From UBA5941 sp021824385 (GTDB taxonomy: Bacteria > Patescibacteriota > Microgenomatia > UBA8517), in the NCBI GenBank assembly GCA_027347685.1, contig DAIEQM010000043.1, forward strand, positions 1 through 24,236: a DNA stretch of 24,236 nt, read 5' to 3'. Position numbers and translations under genes: made by a program. The notes under the pieces are model-generated. The model was not told where the DNA came from. It did no database searches and saw only the letters and a program-made list of their open reading frames with translations. This document shows, in pieces, positions 1 through 7,976 of the stretch (the first letter of the stretch is position 1; every line of letters starts with the position of its first letter).

Positions 1-763
1 CGATATTGTAGGAAAACAAATTCGTGATGCGCTTGAGAAAGAAGGGATTATTCTTTCGTATGTCCATGAAGCACAAAACATGCGTTCAAACTACTCAACC
101 GTTATCAATTATGCAGAAGAGCGAACAATTTTTAGCTTCCATGCCCCAAAGCCGTATGTTTTCCCCCAGAAACTTCCAGAGCCGAAATGGCTTTATCTAA
201 CCTCACTTGGGGAGGGATGGGAGAACGTTTTTAAAGAAACACTCGCATACTTAGATATGCACCCCGACGTAAAGCTTGCCTTTAACCCCGGGAGTCAACA
301 GCTCAGGGCTGCACTTGTGGAACTCTCGCCAATTCTAAAACACACGCATCTTCTCTATGTAAATCGTGAAGAGGCAGAACACATCAGTATGAAATCAGAC
401 TCTGTTGGGCATGAAAAAGAACTCCTGAGCGCGGTTCATGCACTTGGCCCGTCAATGATTGTAATAACCGATGGGCCAGCTGGTGCGTATGTTTACAATG
501 GTCAATCATATTTGTATGCCCCAATATTTCCGCAAAAAGCTGTGTCTCGAACTGGAGCTGGAGACGCGTTTGGCTCAGGATGTTTAAGCGCGTTAATAAA
601 AGGAAAGACACTTGAAGAAGCACTTATGTGGGGGACATTGAACTCTGCCTCTGTTATTGGAAAAGTAGGAGCACAAACAGGGCTCCTTCGAGCAGATGAA
701 ATGGCACTTTGGCTTGAAAAAGCAAAAGAACAAGGGGTTGTGGTAACTGACCTCATGAGCTAA
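1..763 (+). CDS. PfkB-family carbohydrate/nucleoside kinase, C-terminal part (5' end outside window)
   Basis: The reading frame is open from the first complete codon at position 2 to the TAA at 761-763, so the start lies upstream of the window; the ATG at 80 is internal. The C-terminal PfkB signature TGAGDAFGSG is visible (about 550-579). Its Asp is the catalytic base of ribokinase-type kinases and its Gly-rich turn forms the anion hole. Before it comes a typical IVITDGPAGAYVY strand-turn (compare TxGxxG in the family). PfkB enzymes phosphorylate a hydroxymethyl group of sugars or nucleosides using ATP in the cytoplasm; the substrate cannot be told from this part. The next gene, a D-2-hydroxyacid dehydrogenase, starts only 9 bases downstream, suggesting an operon in central sugar metabolism. 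The family call is firm; the substrate is unknown. Confidence 0.88.
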   Translation, partial: DIVGKQIRDALEKEGIILSYVHEAQNMRSNYSTVINYAEERTIFSFHAPKPYVFPQKLPEPKWLYLTSLGEGWENVFKETLAYLDMHPDVKLAFNPGSQQLRAALVELSPILKHTHLLYVNREEAEHISMKSDSVGHEKELLSAVHALGPSMIVITDGPAGAYVYNGQSYLYAPIFPQKAVSRTGAGDAFGSGCLSALIKGKTLEEALMWGTLNSASVIGKVGAQTGLLRADEMALWLEKAKEQGVVVTDLMS

Positions 764-772
764 ATTGAATAT

Positions 773-1759
773 ATGAAAGTTTTTGTTTCAAGAAAGTTTC
801 CAGGCACAGCCCTCAGCCGACTTCAATCTTCAGGGCACGAAGTTGTAATTTCTGAATTTGACAGACCCTTAACAGCCGAAGAATTGTTAGAACGCGCAAA
901 AGGTGTGGATGCACTTCTCTCATTTTTAACCGATAAAATTGATGGGGAAGTTCTTGATGCTATTGGTCCTCAATTAAAGGTTGTGAGTAACTATGCCGTT
1001 GGTTTTGACAATATTGTTGTCCCTGATGCCACAAATCGCGGAATTGTGGTGTCGAATACTCCGTGTGATGAGGTGAATGAGGCCGTTGCTGAGCACACCT
1101 GGGCGCTTATGTTGACACTCGCTCGTCGAGTAACAGAAGCAGATGAATCGACAAAACGAGGTGCCTACCACGGTTGGGAACCAGGAATTTTTTTGGGGAC
1201 AAGTTTGAGAGGGAAAACACTTGGTGTGATTGGACTTGGGCGGATTGGAGAAATGGTAGCGAAGCGAGCAAAGGGCTTTGAAATGAAGGTTCTGTATAAC
1301 AAGCGAACGCCTGACCAAAAAGCTGAACAAGAACTTGGCGTTCAATTTGCTTCAATTGATGACTTGCTTTCGCAGAGTGATTTTGTCTCGCTCCATGCGC
1401 CACTCACTGATGAAACACGACACATGATGAATACAGATCGCTTTAACAAAATGAAACAAGGAAGCTTCTTTGTAAATACCGCCCGCGGCCCGATGGTTGA
1501 TGAATATGCACTGGTTGAGGCGCTGAGAAACGGAAAAATTGCCGGCGCAGGTCTGGATGTATTTGACGCAGAGCCTGATGTGAACCCCGAGCTTGTTGGG
1601 ATGGAAAATGTTGTGCTCACTCCACATATTGCGTCAGCAACTTTTGAGGCACGAGAAAAAATGGGAAATCTTGCCGTTGATGCTATCTTGAATACTTTGA
1701 ACGGTCAAAAACCTGAAACAATAGTAGAAGCTTCAATGTGGGACAATCGTCGTACCTGA
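773..1759 (+). CDS. D-isomer-specific 2-hydroxyacid dehydrogenase (glycerate/glyoxylate reductase-like)
   Basis: This 328-residue protein has the normal length for NAD(P)-dependent D-2-hydroxyacid dehydrogenases, which interconvert 2-keto acids and D-2-hydroxyacids. The Rossmann motif GLGRIG (residues 154-159) binds the cofactor. The catalytic triad is present: Arg238 in NTARGPMVDE, Glu267 in DVFDAEPDV and His285 in LTPHIASAT. The overall pattern (KVVSNYAVGFDNI near residue 70, a TPHIASAT C-terminal core) is closest to D-glycerate dehydrogenase/hydroxypyruvate-glyoxylate reductase. I infer that from general resemblance, and other 2-keto acid substrates are possible. It follows the PfkB kinase by 9 bases and is probably co-transcribed with it. 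No Shine-Dalgarno sequence precedes the ATG. Confidence 0.9.
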   Translation: MKVFVSRKFPGTALSRLQSSGHEVVISEFDRPLTAEELLERAKGVDALLSFLTDKIDGEVLDAIGPQLKVVSNYAVGFDNIVVPDATNRGIVVSNTPCDEVNEAVAEHTWALMLTLARRVTEADESTKRGAYHGWEPGIFLGTSLRGKTLGVIGLGRIGEMVAKRAKGFEMKVLYNKRTPDQKAEQELGVQFASIDDLLSQSDFVSLHAPLTDETRHMMNTDRFNKMKQGSFFVNTARGPMVDEYALVEALRNGKIAGAGLDVFDAEPDVNPELVGMENVVLTPHIASATFEAREKMGNLAVDAILNTLNGQKPETIVEASMWDNRRT

Positions 1760-1773
1760 AGGGCAGGGTAAGG

Positions 1774-1779
1774 TATACT
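1774..1779 (+). promoter_or_regulatory. -10 hexamer TATACT, leaderless-type promoter of the serine hydrolase gene
   Basis: TATACT lies 5 bases before the ATG at 1785, so a transcript starting at the usual distance would begin at the start codon itself. No convincing -35 is seen and there is no Shine-Dalgarno site. It is one of several similar sites in this window. Confidence 0.55.
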
Positions 1780-1784
1780 TAAGT

Positions 1785-2813
1785 ATGCGATTTCGTCGAA
1801 AACGAATTATTGACTCAAGCGACTCCGAATTTGAAAATTCTAAGATTGAACTTCATAAACAGTCTTTAAACAAAAAGGAAAAGCGCGGATGGGGGAAAGG
1901 TGAGAGAGCTTTTGTTTTTTCAATACTTGGAGTTACCTCTGTGGGTGCCTTTCTATTGGCATTTATTTCCCGTCAAGGAAAGCTGCCAAATTTACCACGA
2001 ATTACTGCAGAAAGCGTAGGGCTTTCTGATACCGTGATTCTCACGAAGACTGAAGTTCCTATAAATATTCAAAAACGAGACAACGAAATTATAAAAAGAT
2101 TTTCAGAGACCGTTTCGTCACTCTCGGGTGTATATGCATTTGTTGTGGTGGACTTAAAGTCAGGAGATACCTATGGCCTTAATGAATTTGAGCCAATGCA
2201 GGCAGCTTCACTCATTAAGCTTCCTGTCATGACGCTTCTTTTAAAACAAGCCGATGACGGAAAGTTGAATCTAGATTCAACATACATACTAAAAAACTCC
2301 GATAAAACTGCTGGCTCGGGATCACTTGCGGGTAGTCCAGACGGAACAATTCTTACCTACAGGAAGCTTTTACAGTATATGGGGCATGAATCAGACAACA
2401 CTGCCTTTACCATTATGAGAAACTATTTTACTGACGAAACAATCAATGCGTTTGCTCATGAGCTGGGTATGAAAAGTACCGATATAAAAGAAAATGTGAC
2501 GACGCCATCTGACGTTGCACTTCTCCTTCAAAAAATATATGACGGAAGAATAATTTCAACGAAATCTAAAGAATTACTGTTTGATTCGTTAACAAAAACT
2601 ATCTATGAGAACTACTTACCGAAGGGGATACCGGAAAATATACGGGTAGCACATAAATATGGAAGTGAAGTTCATGTGCTAAACGATGCTGGAGTTGTTT
2701 TTTCAGAAAATCCCTATGTTGTCGTTTTGTTAACAGGAGGAATTGTAGAAAGCGAAGCGCAAAAAACAGTACCAATTCTTTCACAACTCATTTACGAAGG
2801 ACAATCTCAGTGA
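1785..2813 (+). CDS. Membrane-anchored beta-lactamase-fold serine hydrolase (PF13354-like) without an evident omega-loop Glu
   Basis: This 342-residue protein has a basic N-terminus, one membrane helix (about 42-62) and an extracytoplasmic domain of the class A beta-lactamase/penicillin-recognising fold. Visible motifs are SxxK at Ser142-Lys145 (ASLIKLP), SDN at 203-205, and KYG at 291-293 in place of KTG. Ser142 to Ser203 spacing matches class A enzymes. The stretch from SDN to KYG is about 16 residues shorter than in class A enzymes, and the usual ExxLN omega loop is missing: LGM (227-229) leads almost directly into TTPSD. It therefore may not hydrolyse beta-lactams efficiently and could instead be a D,D-peptidase or murein-related hydrolase; that role is inference. 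It ends 7 bases into the convergent PBP gene. Fold call firm, activity uncertain. Confidence 0.82.
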   Translation: MRFRRKRIIDSSDSEFENSKIELHKQSLNKKEKRGWGKGERAFVFSILGVTSVGAFLLAFISRQGKLPNLPRITAESVGLSDTVILTKTEVPINIQKRDNEIIKRFSETVSSLSGVYAFVVVDLKSGDTYGLNEFEPMQAASLIKLPVMTLLLKQADDGKLNLDSTYILKNSDKTAGSGSLAGSPDGTILTYRKLLQYMGHESDNTAFTIMRNYFTDETINAFAHELGMKSTDIKENVTTPSDVALLLQKIYDGRIISTKSKELLFDSLTKTIYENYLPKGIPENIRVAHKYGSEVHVLNDAGVVFSENPYVVVLLTGGIVESEAQKTVPILSQLIYEGQSQ

Positions 2814-4930
2814 AGCGTTGCAACTTGTCCATTTACGTCAAGTTGGCAATTGTTTTTCGGCTCAGTTCCCTTAATAAACCATTCGGGTGACCCAGTACAA
2901 GATTTGGCTTGAACAATATTTCCAGGAACTGCCCACGAAGTCGAAATCCTGTCTTTCGTAAGCTCTGTGATGATGTCATGCCATATAGGGCTTGCTCCAG
3001 TCACACCAGAAGCTACTCGGCTCATTGGAGATCCGTCATTGTTTCCAACCCAAACCGCAACCAAATAATCTTGATTAAACCCTACCGTTAAGTTGTCCCT
3101 CAAATTATTGCTTGTTCCAGTTTTTACTGCTACTTCTGGGTGTGACGGAATCACAAGTGCAGAGCGAGGGCCAAAGCTTGGGGTACGAGCAATATTATCA
3201 GACAAAATGGTGATAATTTGAAACGCAACTTCAGGGGAGAGTACTTGCTCAGTCTCACACATCCCACCTACGCAATTTGCGAAGATATTTGAGTGTTCGT
3301 CATGAATGGTTTTAAACGCCGTTATAGGAATGCGTTTTCCATAATTTGCAATCGTTAAGTACACATGCGCAAGGTCGATAAGCGTGACTTCACCTCCACC
3401 GAGTGTCAACGATAGCCCAAAACGAGAAGTATCATTCCAGGAAGTAATCCCCATTAGTTTGCCTTGATTTACCATCTTTTCAACACCGTAACTCGCAAGT
3501 ACTTTTATGGCTGGAATATTTCTTGACTGGGCAAGTGCGTTTCTTAAGCTAATTTTTCCAACATATCGACCGTCATAATTCACTGGCTTATAGGGAGGTG
3601 AACCTCTCTGTGGGAACACGGTTGGAGAGTCATCAAGAATACTCGCAGGAGTATATCCATGTGAGAGGGCATAGGCATAATTGACCACTTTTATTGAACT
3701 TCCTGGTTGTCGAAGTGCAACAGTAGTATTTACATTCCCATCGTTTTTTACATCATTGTAATCGTGGGAACCGACCATGGCTAAAATTTCTCCCGTCTTA
3801 ACATTTAAAACAAGGACACCTGCATTGGTTACATGTAAGCTCGCAATTTTTTTAAGTTCTTTAGAAACGGCATCTTCAGATATTTTTTGAATACGTGGAT
3901 CAAGTGTTGTATATGCATTGTATCCTGCAGTCCACACGCTTTGTCCAAATTGCTTTTGAAGTAAGTCACCGCTAAACATTACAAAGTGTGGTGCAACCGA
4001 AAACAGTGTATCTTGTCCAAAAGTAAGTCGTTGATTTGTCGCATCGAGGAGCTCTTTTTCAGTGATAAATCCTTGCTCAAACATTTGCATGAGCACCTGA
4101 CTTTTTGCACCGTTTGTCGCTTCTTGATCGGTTCTACTCGTTGACGGACTTTGTGGGCGCGAGGCAAGATACGCAGCTTCAGACAAATTCAAATCTTTTG
4201 CATCTTTTGCAAAATATGAGCGTGCAGCCTCTTGAATGCCGTATGCAGTTCCTCCATATGGCACTCGATTTAAATAAAACTCTAGTATTTGGTCTTTGGA
4301 GAACGTTTGCTCGACTTGTATTGCCAGTACCATCTCTTTTATCTTCCGTGCGATAGTTCGTTCGGGAGTAAGATACACATTTTTAACCAGTTGTTGAGTA
4401 ATAGTAGAAGCTCCTCCGAGTGTCCCCGTTTTGACCCAATTTACCAACACCCTCATCAGTGCAGAAAAAGAAATGCCACGATGCGAATAAAAGTTCTTGT
4501 CTTCTTTTGCAATTGTTGCCAGGCGAACGGTAAGCGGAATATCTGAAAGGGAGACAGGAGAACGATTCACATCGGTATAAAACTTATACAGAAGATTTCC
4601 ATCTTTATCATAGAGTTTTGTCGAAGCAAAATTATTGTAAGTCGGAAGTGTTTTTACATCGGGGAGGTTTCCAAAAACTTCTTGCATGTTTTGATAAAAA
4701 AGCGCACCACTAATACACAACAACAAAAGAGGTGCAATGAAAAGAAGTCCACGATTCAGTCTACTAAACCGAATAAATAGCACGGTTTGTTTTATTAAAC
4801 TACTCAAAAAAAATGCGGAGATTAAAATTAACTCAAGGAGTTTGTAAAAAGGATTGCCTACGAAAAGAAGAAGTGTTTGAAGTGGAGAATGCCTGCGAGT
4901 TTTCTTTAAGGAGTGTGTCTTCCTCGTCAT
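2807..4930 (-). CDS. Class A penicillin-binding protein (bifunctional peptidoglycan glycosyltransferase/transpeptidase)
   Basis: This 707-residue membrane protein polymerises and cross-links peptidoglycan from lipid II. Hydrophobic segments lie near 31-53 and 61-80. The glycosyltransferase (GT51) domain follows, with catalytic Glu143 in EDKNFYSHRG, GGASTITQQLVKN (172-184) and the second Glu217 in EFYLNRVPYG. The transpeptidase domain has SxxK at Ser411-Lys414 (GSSIK), SRN at 469-471 and KTG at 603-605. All expected catalytic residues are present. The protein ends soon after the transpeptidase domain, with Cys557, Cys678 and Cys694 near the C-terminus. The ATG is preceded by TATATG with 5 bases between. 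An upstream structured leader (4976-5071) on the same strand may also feed into it. The second PBP gene lies upstream on the same strand. Confidence 0.95.
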   Translation of the reverse strand: MTRKTHSLKKTRRHSPLQTLLLFVGNPFYKLLELILISAFFLSSLIKQTVLFIRFSRLNRGLLFIAPLLLLCISGALFYQNMQEVFGNLPDVKTLPTYNNFASTKLYDKDGNLLYKFYTDVNRSPVSLSDIPLTVRLATIAKEDKNFYSHRGISFSALMRVLVNWVKTGTLGGASTITQQLVKNVYLTPERTIARKIKEMVLAIQVEQTFSKDQILEFYLNRVPYGGTAYGIQEAARSYFAKDAKDLNLSEAAYLASRPQSPSTSRTDQEATNGAKSQVLMQMFEQGFITEKELLDATNQRLTFGQDTLFSVAPHFVMFSGDLLQKQFGQSVWTAGYNAYTTLDPRIQKISEDAVSKELKKIASLHVTNAGVLVLNVKTGEILAMVGSHDYNDVKNDGNVNTTVALRQPGSSIKVVNYAYALSHGYTPASILDDSPTVFPQRGSPPYKPVNYDGRYVGKISLRNALAQSRNIPAIKVLASYGVEKMVNQGKLMGITSWNDTSRFGLSLTLGGGEVTLIDLAHVYLTIANYGKRIPITAFKTIHDEHSNIFANCVGGMCETEQVLSPEVAFQIITILSDNIARTPSFGPRSALVIPSHPEVAVKTGTSNNLRDNLTVGFNQDYLVAVWVGNNDGSPMSRVASGVTGASPIWHDIITELTKDRISTSWAVPGNIVQAKSCTGSPEWFIKGTEPKNNCQLDVNGQVATLH

Positions 4931-4935
4931 CTATT

Positions 4936-4941
4936 CATATA
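4936..4941 (-). promoter_or_regulatory. Possible weak -10 (TATATG) just before the PBP start
   Basis: On the minus strand TATATG sits 5 bases before the ATG at 4930, the same spacing as the better -10 sites elsewhere in the window. It matches TATAAT at only 4 of 6 positions and no -35 is visible, so the gene may instead be read from the promoter at 5079-5107. Confidence 0.3.
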
Positions 4942-4975
4942 GTTTAATCTTTTGAAGTGGGGGGAGAGAAGAGGG

Positions 4976-5029
4976 AAAATAAAAGGAGCATGATATTTAG
5001 AATAAGAATATTCGTAAACATTATGCTCC
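4976..5029 (-). terminator. Rho-independent terminator-like hairpin between the two PBP genes
   Basis: On the minus strand GGAGCAT (5029-5023) pairs with ATGCTCC (4991-4985), followed by TTTTATTTT. The loop is long (about 31 bases) and itself contains the palindrome GAATATTC. It could end transcripts of the upstream PBP gene and those from the promoter at 5079-5107. Confidence 0.5.
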
Positions 5030-5071
5030 CGTCATTATCTGACGGAGAGCTGAAAGGTGCGAGACTGACTT
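4976..5071 (-). ncRNA. Candidate structured leader or small RNA with switching hairpins
   Basis: A transcript from the promoter at 5107-5079 would begin near 5071. Hairpin A (5050 to 5025) pairs GCTC+CCGTCA with TGACGG+GAGC, 10 base pairs with a one-base bulge and a 5-base loop. Hairpin B (5029 to 4985) pairs GGAGCAT with ATGCTCC and is followed by TTTTATTTT. They share the bases 5029-5025, so they cannot both form fully. This is the layout of an attenuator (anti-terminator/terminator) ahead of the PBP gene at 4930, or of a roughly 95-nucleotide terminated small RNA. I recognise no known RNA family. Confidence 0.45.
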
Positions 5072-5078
5072 AAAAAGA

Positions 5079-5107
5079 AGTATATCCTATAACTCTATAC
5101 TTGTCAA
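5079..5107 (-). promoter_or_regulatory. Consensus sigma70-type promoter TTGACA-17-TATACT
   Basis: On the minus strand TTGACA (5107-5102) is separated by exactly 17 bases from TATACT (5084-5079). It lies just after the stop of the upstream PBP gene and fires toward the structured region and the PBP gene at 4930. It is among the best-matching promoters in the window. Confidence 0.7.
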
Positions 5108-5112
5108 GTTCG

Positions 5113-7431
5113 TTATGGTTGCGGGGTGGAGTTTTGTCGTATCGAAACGGGATACGAAATATTAATTTGGCCCATAGGGAATGCACAGTCTAAACACACC
5201 TTTGACCCGAGTGGATCTGTCACCACCAAATGATTTTCTGTTTGTAAGTTTTCCGGCGCAATTCCGTCGGAATTGGGGAAGTATTGGTTTTTGGATCGAT
5301 CAAATGAAAGATCTTCACGTGTTGCTCCATTCGCAGGAACAGTATCGGGGAGATAAAACTCAAAACGCTGAGGACATCCGTTACTGGCATCATTTGGTAA
5401 AAATCCAGTATTGGCACAAATCATTGAACCAACAACATCTTCTGGTTGCTGTGGCCAGGCGGGACCTTTATCAGCGGATGAGTAAAAACCTTTGCCTGCT
5501 TTATCCAAAACATTTTTCATAATAGAATTCCAAATAGGAGATGCACCTGAGACTCCAGACACGGCGCCACTCATTGGAGAGTTGTCATTGTTTCCTACCC
5601 ACACAACCACAACGGCTTGTGAGGTGTATCCGTCGGTCCAATTGTCACGTCTATCGTTGGTTGTTCCTGTTTTAACAGAAACCTCAGGATGTCCTGAAAC
5701 ATTTAGGTATGAACTTGGTCCAAAAGCAGCCGATCTGGCATTGTTGTCTTGCAGCGCGTGACTAATAAGATAGGTCACATCAGGCTCAAGTATTCGCGGT
5801 CCGCTCAAAGGATCTACATTATTCTCATAAAGCACTTTACCGCTCCACGTTTCAACTTTTTTTATTCCATATAACGGCTGCTTCACTCCACCGTTTGCGA
5901 AGACCCCGTATGCTTCGGCCATGTCATAAGCACGAACCTCCCCACCTCCGAGCGTGAGTGACAATCCATAATTTTTGGCATCTTGGAATGTTGTGAGTCC
6001 CATGTCACGGGCAAAGTTCACAAAGTTCTCCAAGCCGTTTAAAGCGAGAATTTTTACGGCAGGGATATTGTATGAGTTGCCGAGTGCAAACCGTGTTTGA
6101 GTAGCTCCATGAAAAGTTCCATCGTAGTTCACTGGGCAATATGGCTCTTGTCCAGGCACTGCAAAACACGTAGGTATATCTGCAAGCGGAGTAGAGAGCG
6201 TGATTTTTTTGTCTCTGAGTGCGAGAACGTAATTTAACGGTTTAATAGATGATCCTGGCTGTCGATTTGCGAAAATGATATTTACCTTTCCATCTTCGTC
6301 TGTTGCAAAATAGTCTTTAGATCCCACCATGGCCAAAATCTCACCCGTCTTTGGATAGGTAACTATTGCGGCGCCATTTCCTACATGTTGCTTAACTAAC
6401 TTCTTAACTTCGCGTGAGACAGCTGCTTCAGCTGAGGCTTGTAAATCGAGATCGAGGGTTGTGGTAACACGAAGTCCTCCTTGTTCTACAACGCTATCCC
6501 CAAACATTGAAGCAAGTTGGTCTTTCACCCACAACGAGAAGTGGGGGGCCACGAGGGAGTTAGGTTTTGCAAAGACGAGTGGCTCGTTGTATGCATCGTC
6601 GGCCTGTTGTTGGGTGATTTTTTTGTCTTCAACCATACGGCGAAGTACTATTTTTTGACGCTCTTTGGCGAGTTCAGGGTTTGCTCCAAATGGTGAGTAC
6701 CTTGTAGGAGATGCCGTAAGGCCAGCCAATAGTGCTGACTGTGCAAGATCTAAATCTTTACTCGATTTACCAAAATAAAGTTGAGTTGCCGACTCTATTC
6801 CATATGCTGTAGAGCCATAGGGAATCTGATTTAAGTAGAGTTCTAAAATTTGGTCTTTTGAATAACGAGCCTCCACGAGAACAGACAAAAAGAATTCACG
6901 AAGCTTACGCCGTACGGTGCGCTCAGGGGTAAGAAGCGCGCTTTTTACCAATTGTTGGGTGAGTGTTGAACCTCCTTCAAGCTGTCTTTGGAATACAGTT
7001 TTATACGCAGCGCGCAATATGCCTGTCACTGAAAAACCACCATGAGTATAGAAGTCTTTATCTTCGATTGAAATAGTGGCTTCCTTCATATACTCTGGAA
7101 CGTCGGAAAGTTTGACTGGAGTTCTTCTTTGGTCAGCATAAATTTCGTAAATTAATTTACCGTTTCTATCGAGGAGTTTTGTTGAAACTGATTGGTTTTG
7201 AGAAAGATTGTCGGGAAGTGGAATACCCCAAAGCACCCAAATAGACAAAGCACCGATAAGAAGAATAGCAATGAGGGCCAACACCCCAATTTTCTTTTTG
7301 GTGATTTGAATCGAGATTTTTTTAAACCAGTGGAGTTTTCCTGGCGCAACGTCAACAACTGCAATCGGAGTTTCGACTTGTTTTAGGGAGCGCTTCTTGC
7401 GGGATACAACTCGTTTTGTCTTTTTTTTCAC
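5113..7431 (-). CDS. Class A penicillin-binding protein with Cys-containing C-terminal tail
   Basis: A bifunctional peptidoglycan glycosyltransferase/transpeptidase of 772 residues from the GTG at 7431. A Lys/Arg-rich cytoplasmic tail leads into a membrane helix (about 48-69). The GT51 domain has EDKDFYTHGG (catalytic Glu123), GGSTLTQQLVKS and ELYLNQIPYG. The transpeptidase domain has SSIK (Ser394-Lys397), SYN (453-455) and KTG (587-589). After the KTG region there is a tail of about 130 residues with two Cys pairs (672/686 and 746/749), not found in the sister PBP. I chose the GTG because TATAAT (7443-7438) stands 6 bases before it, implying a leaderless mRNA. In-frame alternatives are ATG at 7449 and GTG at 7464, which would place the -10 inside the coding region. 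Confidence 0.93.
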   Translation of the reverse strand: MKKKTKRVVSRKKRSLKQVETPIAVVDVAPGKLHWFKKISIQITKKKIGVLALIAILLIGALSIWVLWGIPLPDNLSQNQSVSTKLLDRNGKLIYEIYADQRRTPVKLSDVPEYMKEATISIEDKDFYTHGGFSVTGILRAAYKTVFQRQLEGGSTLTQQLVKSALLTPERTVRRKLREFFLSVLVEARYSKDQILELYLNQIPYGSTAYGIESATQLYFGKSSKDLDLAQSALLAGLTASPTRYSPFGANPELAKERQKIVLRRMVEDKKITQQQADDAYNEPLVFAKPNSLVAPHFSLWVKDQLASMFGDSVVEQGGLRVTTTLDLDLQASAEAAVSREVKKLVKQHVGNGAAIVTYPKTGEILAMVGSKDYFATDEDGKVNIIFANRQPGSSIKPLNYVLALRDKKITLSTPLADIPTCFAVPGQEPYCPVNYDGTFHGATQTRFALGNSYNIPAVKILALNGLENFVNFARDMGLTTFQDAKNYGLSLTLGGGEVRAYDMAEAYGVFANGGVKQPLYGIKKVETWSGKVLYENNVDPLSGPRILEPDVTYLISHALQDNNARSAAFGPSSYLNVSGHPEVSVKTGTTNDRRDNWTDGYTSQAVVVVWVGNNDNSPMSGAVSGVSGASPIWNSIMKNVLDKAGKGFYSSADKGPAWPQQPEDVVGSMICANTGFLPNDASNGCPQRFEFYLPDTVPANGATREDLSFDRSKNQYFPNSDGIAPENLQTENHLVVTDPLGSKVCLDCAFPMGQINISYPVSIRQNSTPQP

Positions 7432-7437
7432 ATCCCA

Positions 7438-7443
7438 ATTATA
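7438..7443 (-). promoter_or_regulatory. -10 hexamer TATAAT, leaderless-type promoter of the PBP gene
   Basis: A perfect TATAAT on the minus strand ends 6 bases before the GTG at 7431. A possible weak -35, TTGAGT (7468-7463), is 19 bases upstream and overlaps the divergent promoter and start of the HEPN-like gene. Confidence 0.55.
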
Positions 7444-7456
7444 CCGCATTTTGGTG

Positions 7457-7465
7457 TGATACACT
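7457..7465 (+). promoter_or_regulatory. Extended -10 (TGA-TACACT) before the HEPN-like gene
   Basis: TG at 7457-7458 plus TACACT at 7460-7465 form an extended -10, 4 bases before ATG 7470 and 10 before ATG 7476. No -35 is evident. It is divergent from, and interleaved with, the PBP promoter. Confidence 0.45.
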
Positions 7466-7469
7466 CAAT

Positions 7470-7976
7470 ATGCGTATGAAGGAAGCTCGTCTGATAGATC
7501 TTACAAAACGACCCTGGTGGGAATATGTTGGGAGGGACCTGCAGGAACTTATGCTCCAAAGTTTTGATTTGCTTCGTGTTTCAAATACCTTAGACAGTTA
7601 TCATGATTACTCGTTTATTGTGTTTCCAATGAGTAAAGCTTATGAAGGCTTTTTAAAGAAATTGTTTTTGGACATGCAGTTTATCGATGCTGGGGAGTAC
7701 GAAGGAACACGGTTTCGTATTGGGAAAGCCTTAAACCCAAGCCTTGACCCGAAAGCGCGTGACGAACAGTGGGTATATGGCAAACTTGCAAAGTACTGCG
7801 GGGGCGAGGATCTTCCAAACCAACTTTGGGACGCATGGCGCGAATGTCGAAATTTGGTATTTCACTGGTTTCCAAAAGATTCACGTGACATAAGTCGTGA
7901 AGAGGCAGGCGAAAAACTAACGCAAGTTGTGATGGCTATCGACTCAGTCTTTAGAGAGTGTAAAATAAGTATATGA
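7470..7976 (+). CDS. HEPN-like protein with RN-x3-H motif (possible RNase/toxin domain)
   Basis: A 168-residue soluble, mostly helical protein. Near the C-terminus is RNLVFH: Arg127-Asn128-x3-His132, matching the Rx4-6H active-site motif of HEPN-superfamily RNases. The central segment DYSFIVFPMSKAYEGFLKK (47-64) recalls the HEPN-type C-terminal domain of RnlA/LsoA toxins, by memory of the family rather than by search. HEPN RNases act in toxin-antitoxin and phage-defence systems, but other HEPN proteins are not nucleases. Its stop overlaps the ATG of the CPBP protease gene (ATGA at 7973-7976), so the two are translationally coupled. The start is ATG 7470 or 7476; a frame extending to a TTG at 7416 would overlap the divergent PBP gene and is unlikely. 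Function is inference. Confidence 0.7.
   Translation: MRMKEARLIDLTKRPWWEYVGRDLQELMLQSFDLLRVSNTLDSYHDYSFIVFPMSKAYEGFLKKLFLDMQFIDAGEYEGTRFRIGKALNPSLDPKARDEQWVYGKLAKYCGGEDLPNQLWDAWRECRNLVFHWFPKDSRDISREEAGEKLTQVVMAIDSVFRECKISI

Noticed and set aside
974..1627. Several antisense ORFs of about 90-120 codons inside the dehydrogenase gene
   Set aside because: Shadow frames of a well-supported gene, with no start signals and no recognisable domains.
7416..7469. TTG-started N-terminal extension of the HEPN-like gene
   Set aside because: It overlaps the divergent PBP coding region and lacks any start signal; the ATG at 7470 follows an extended -10.
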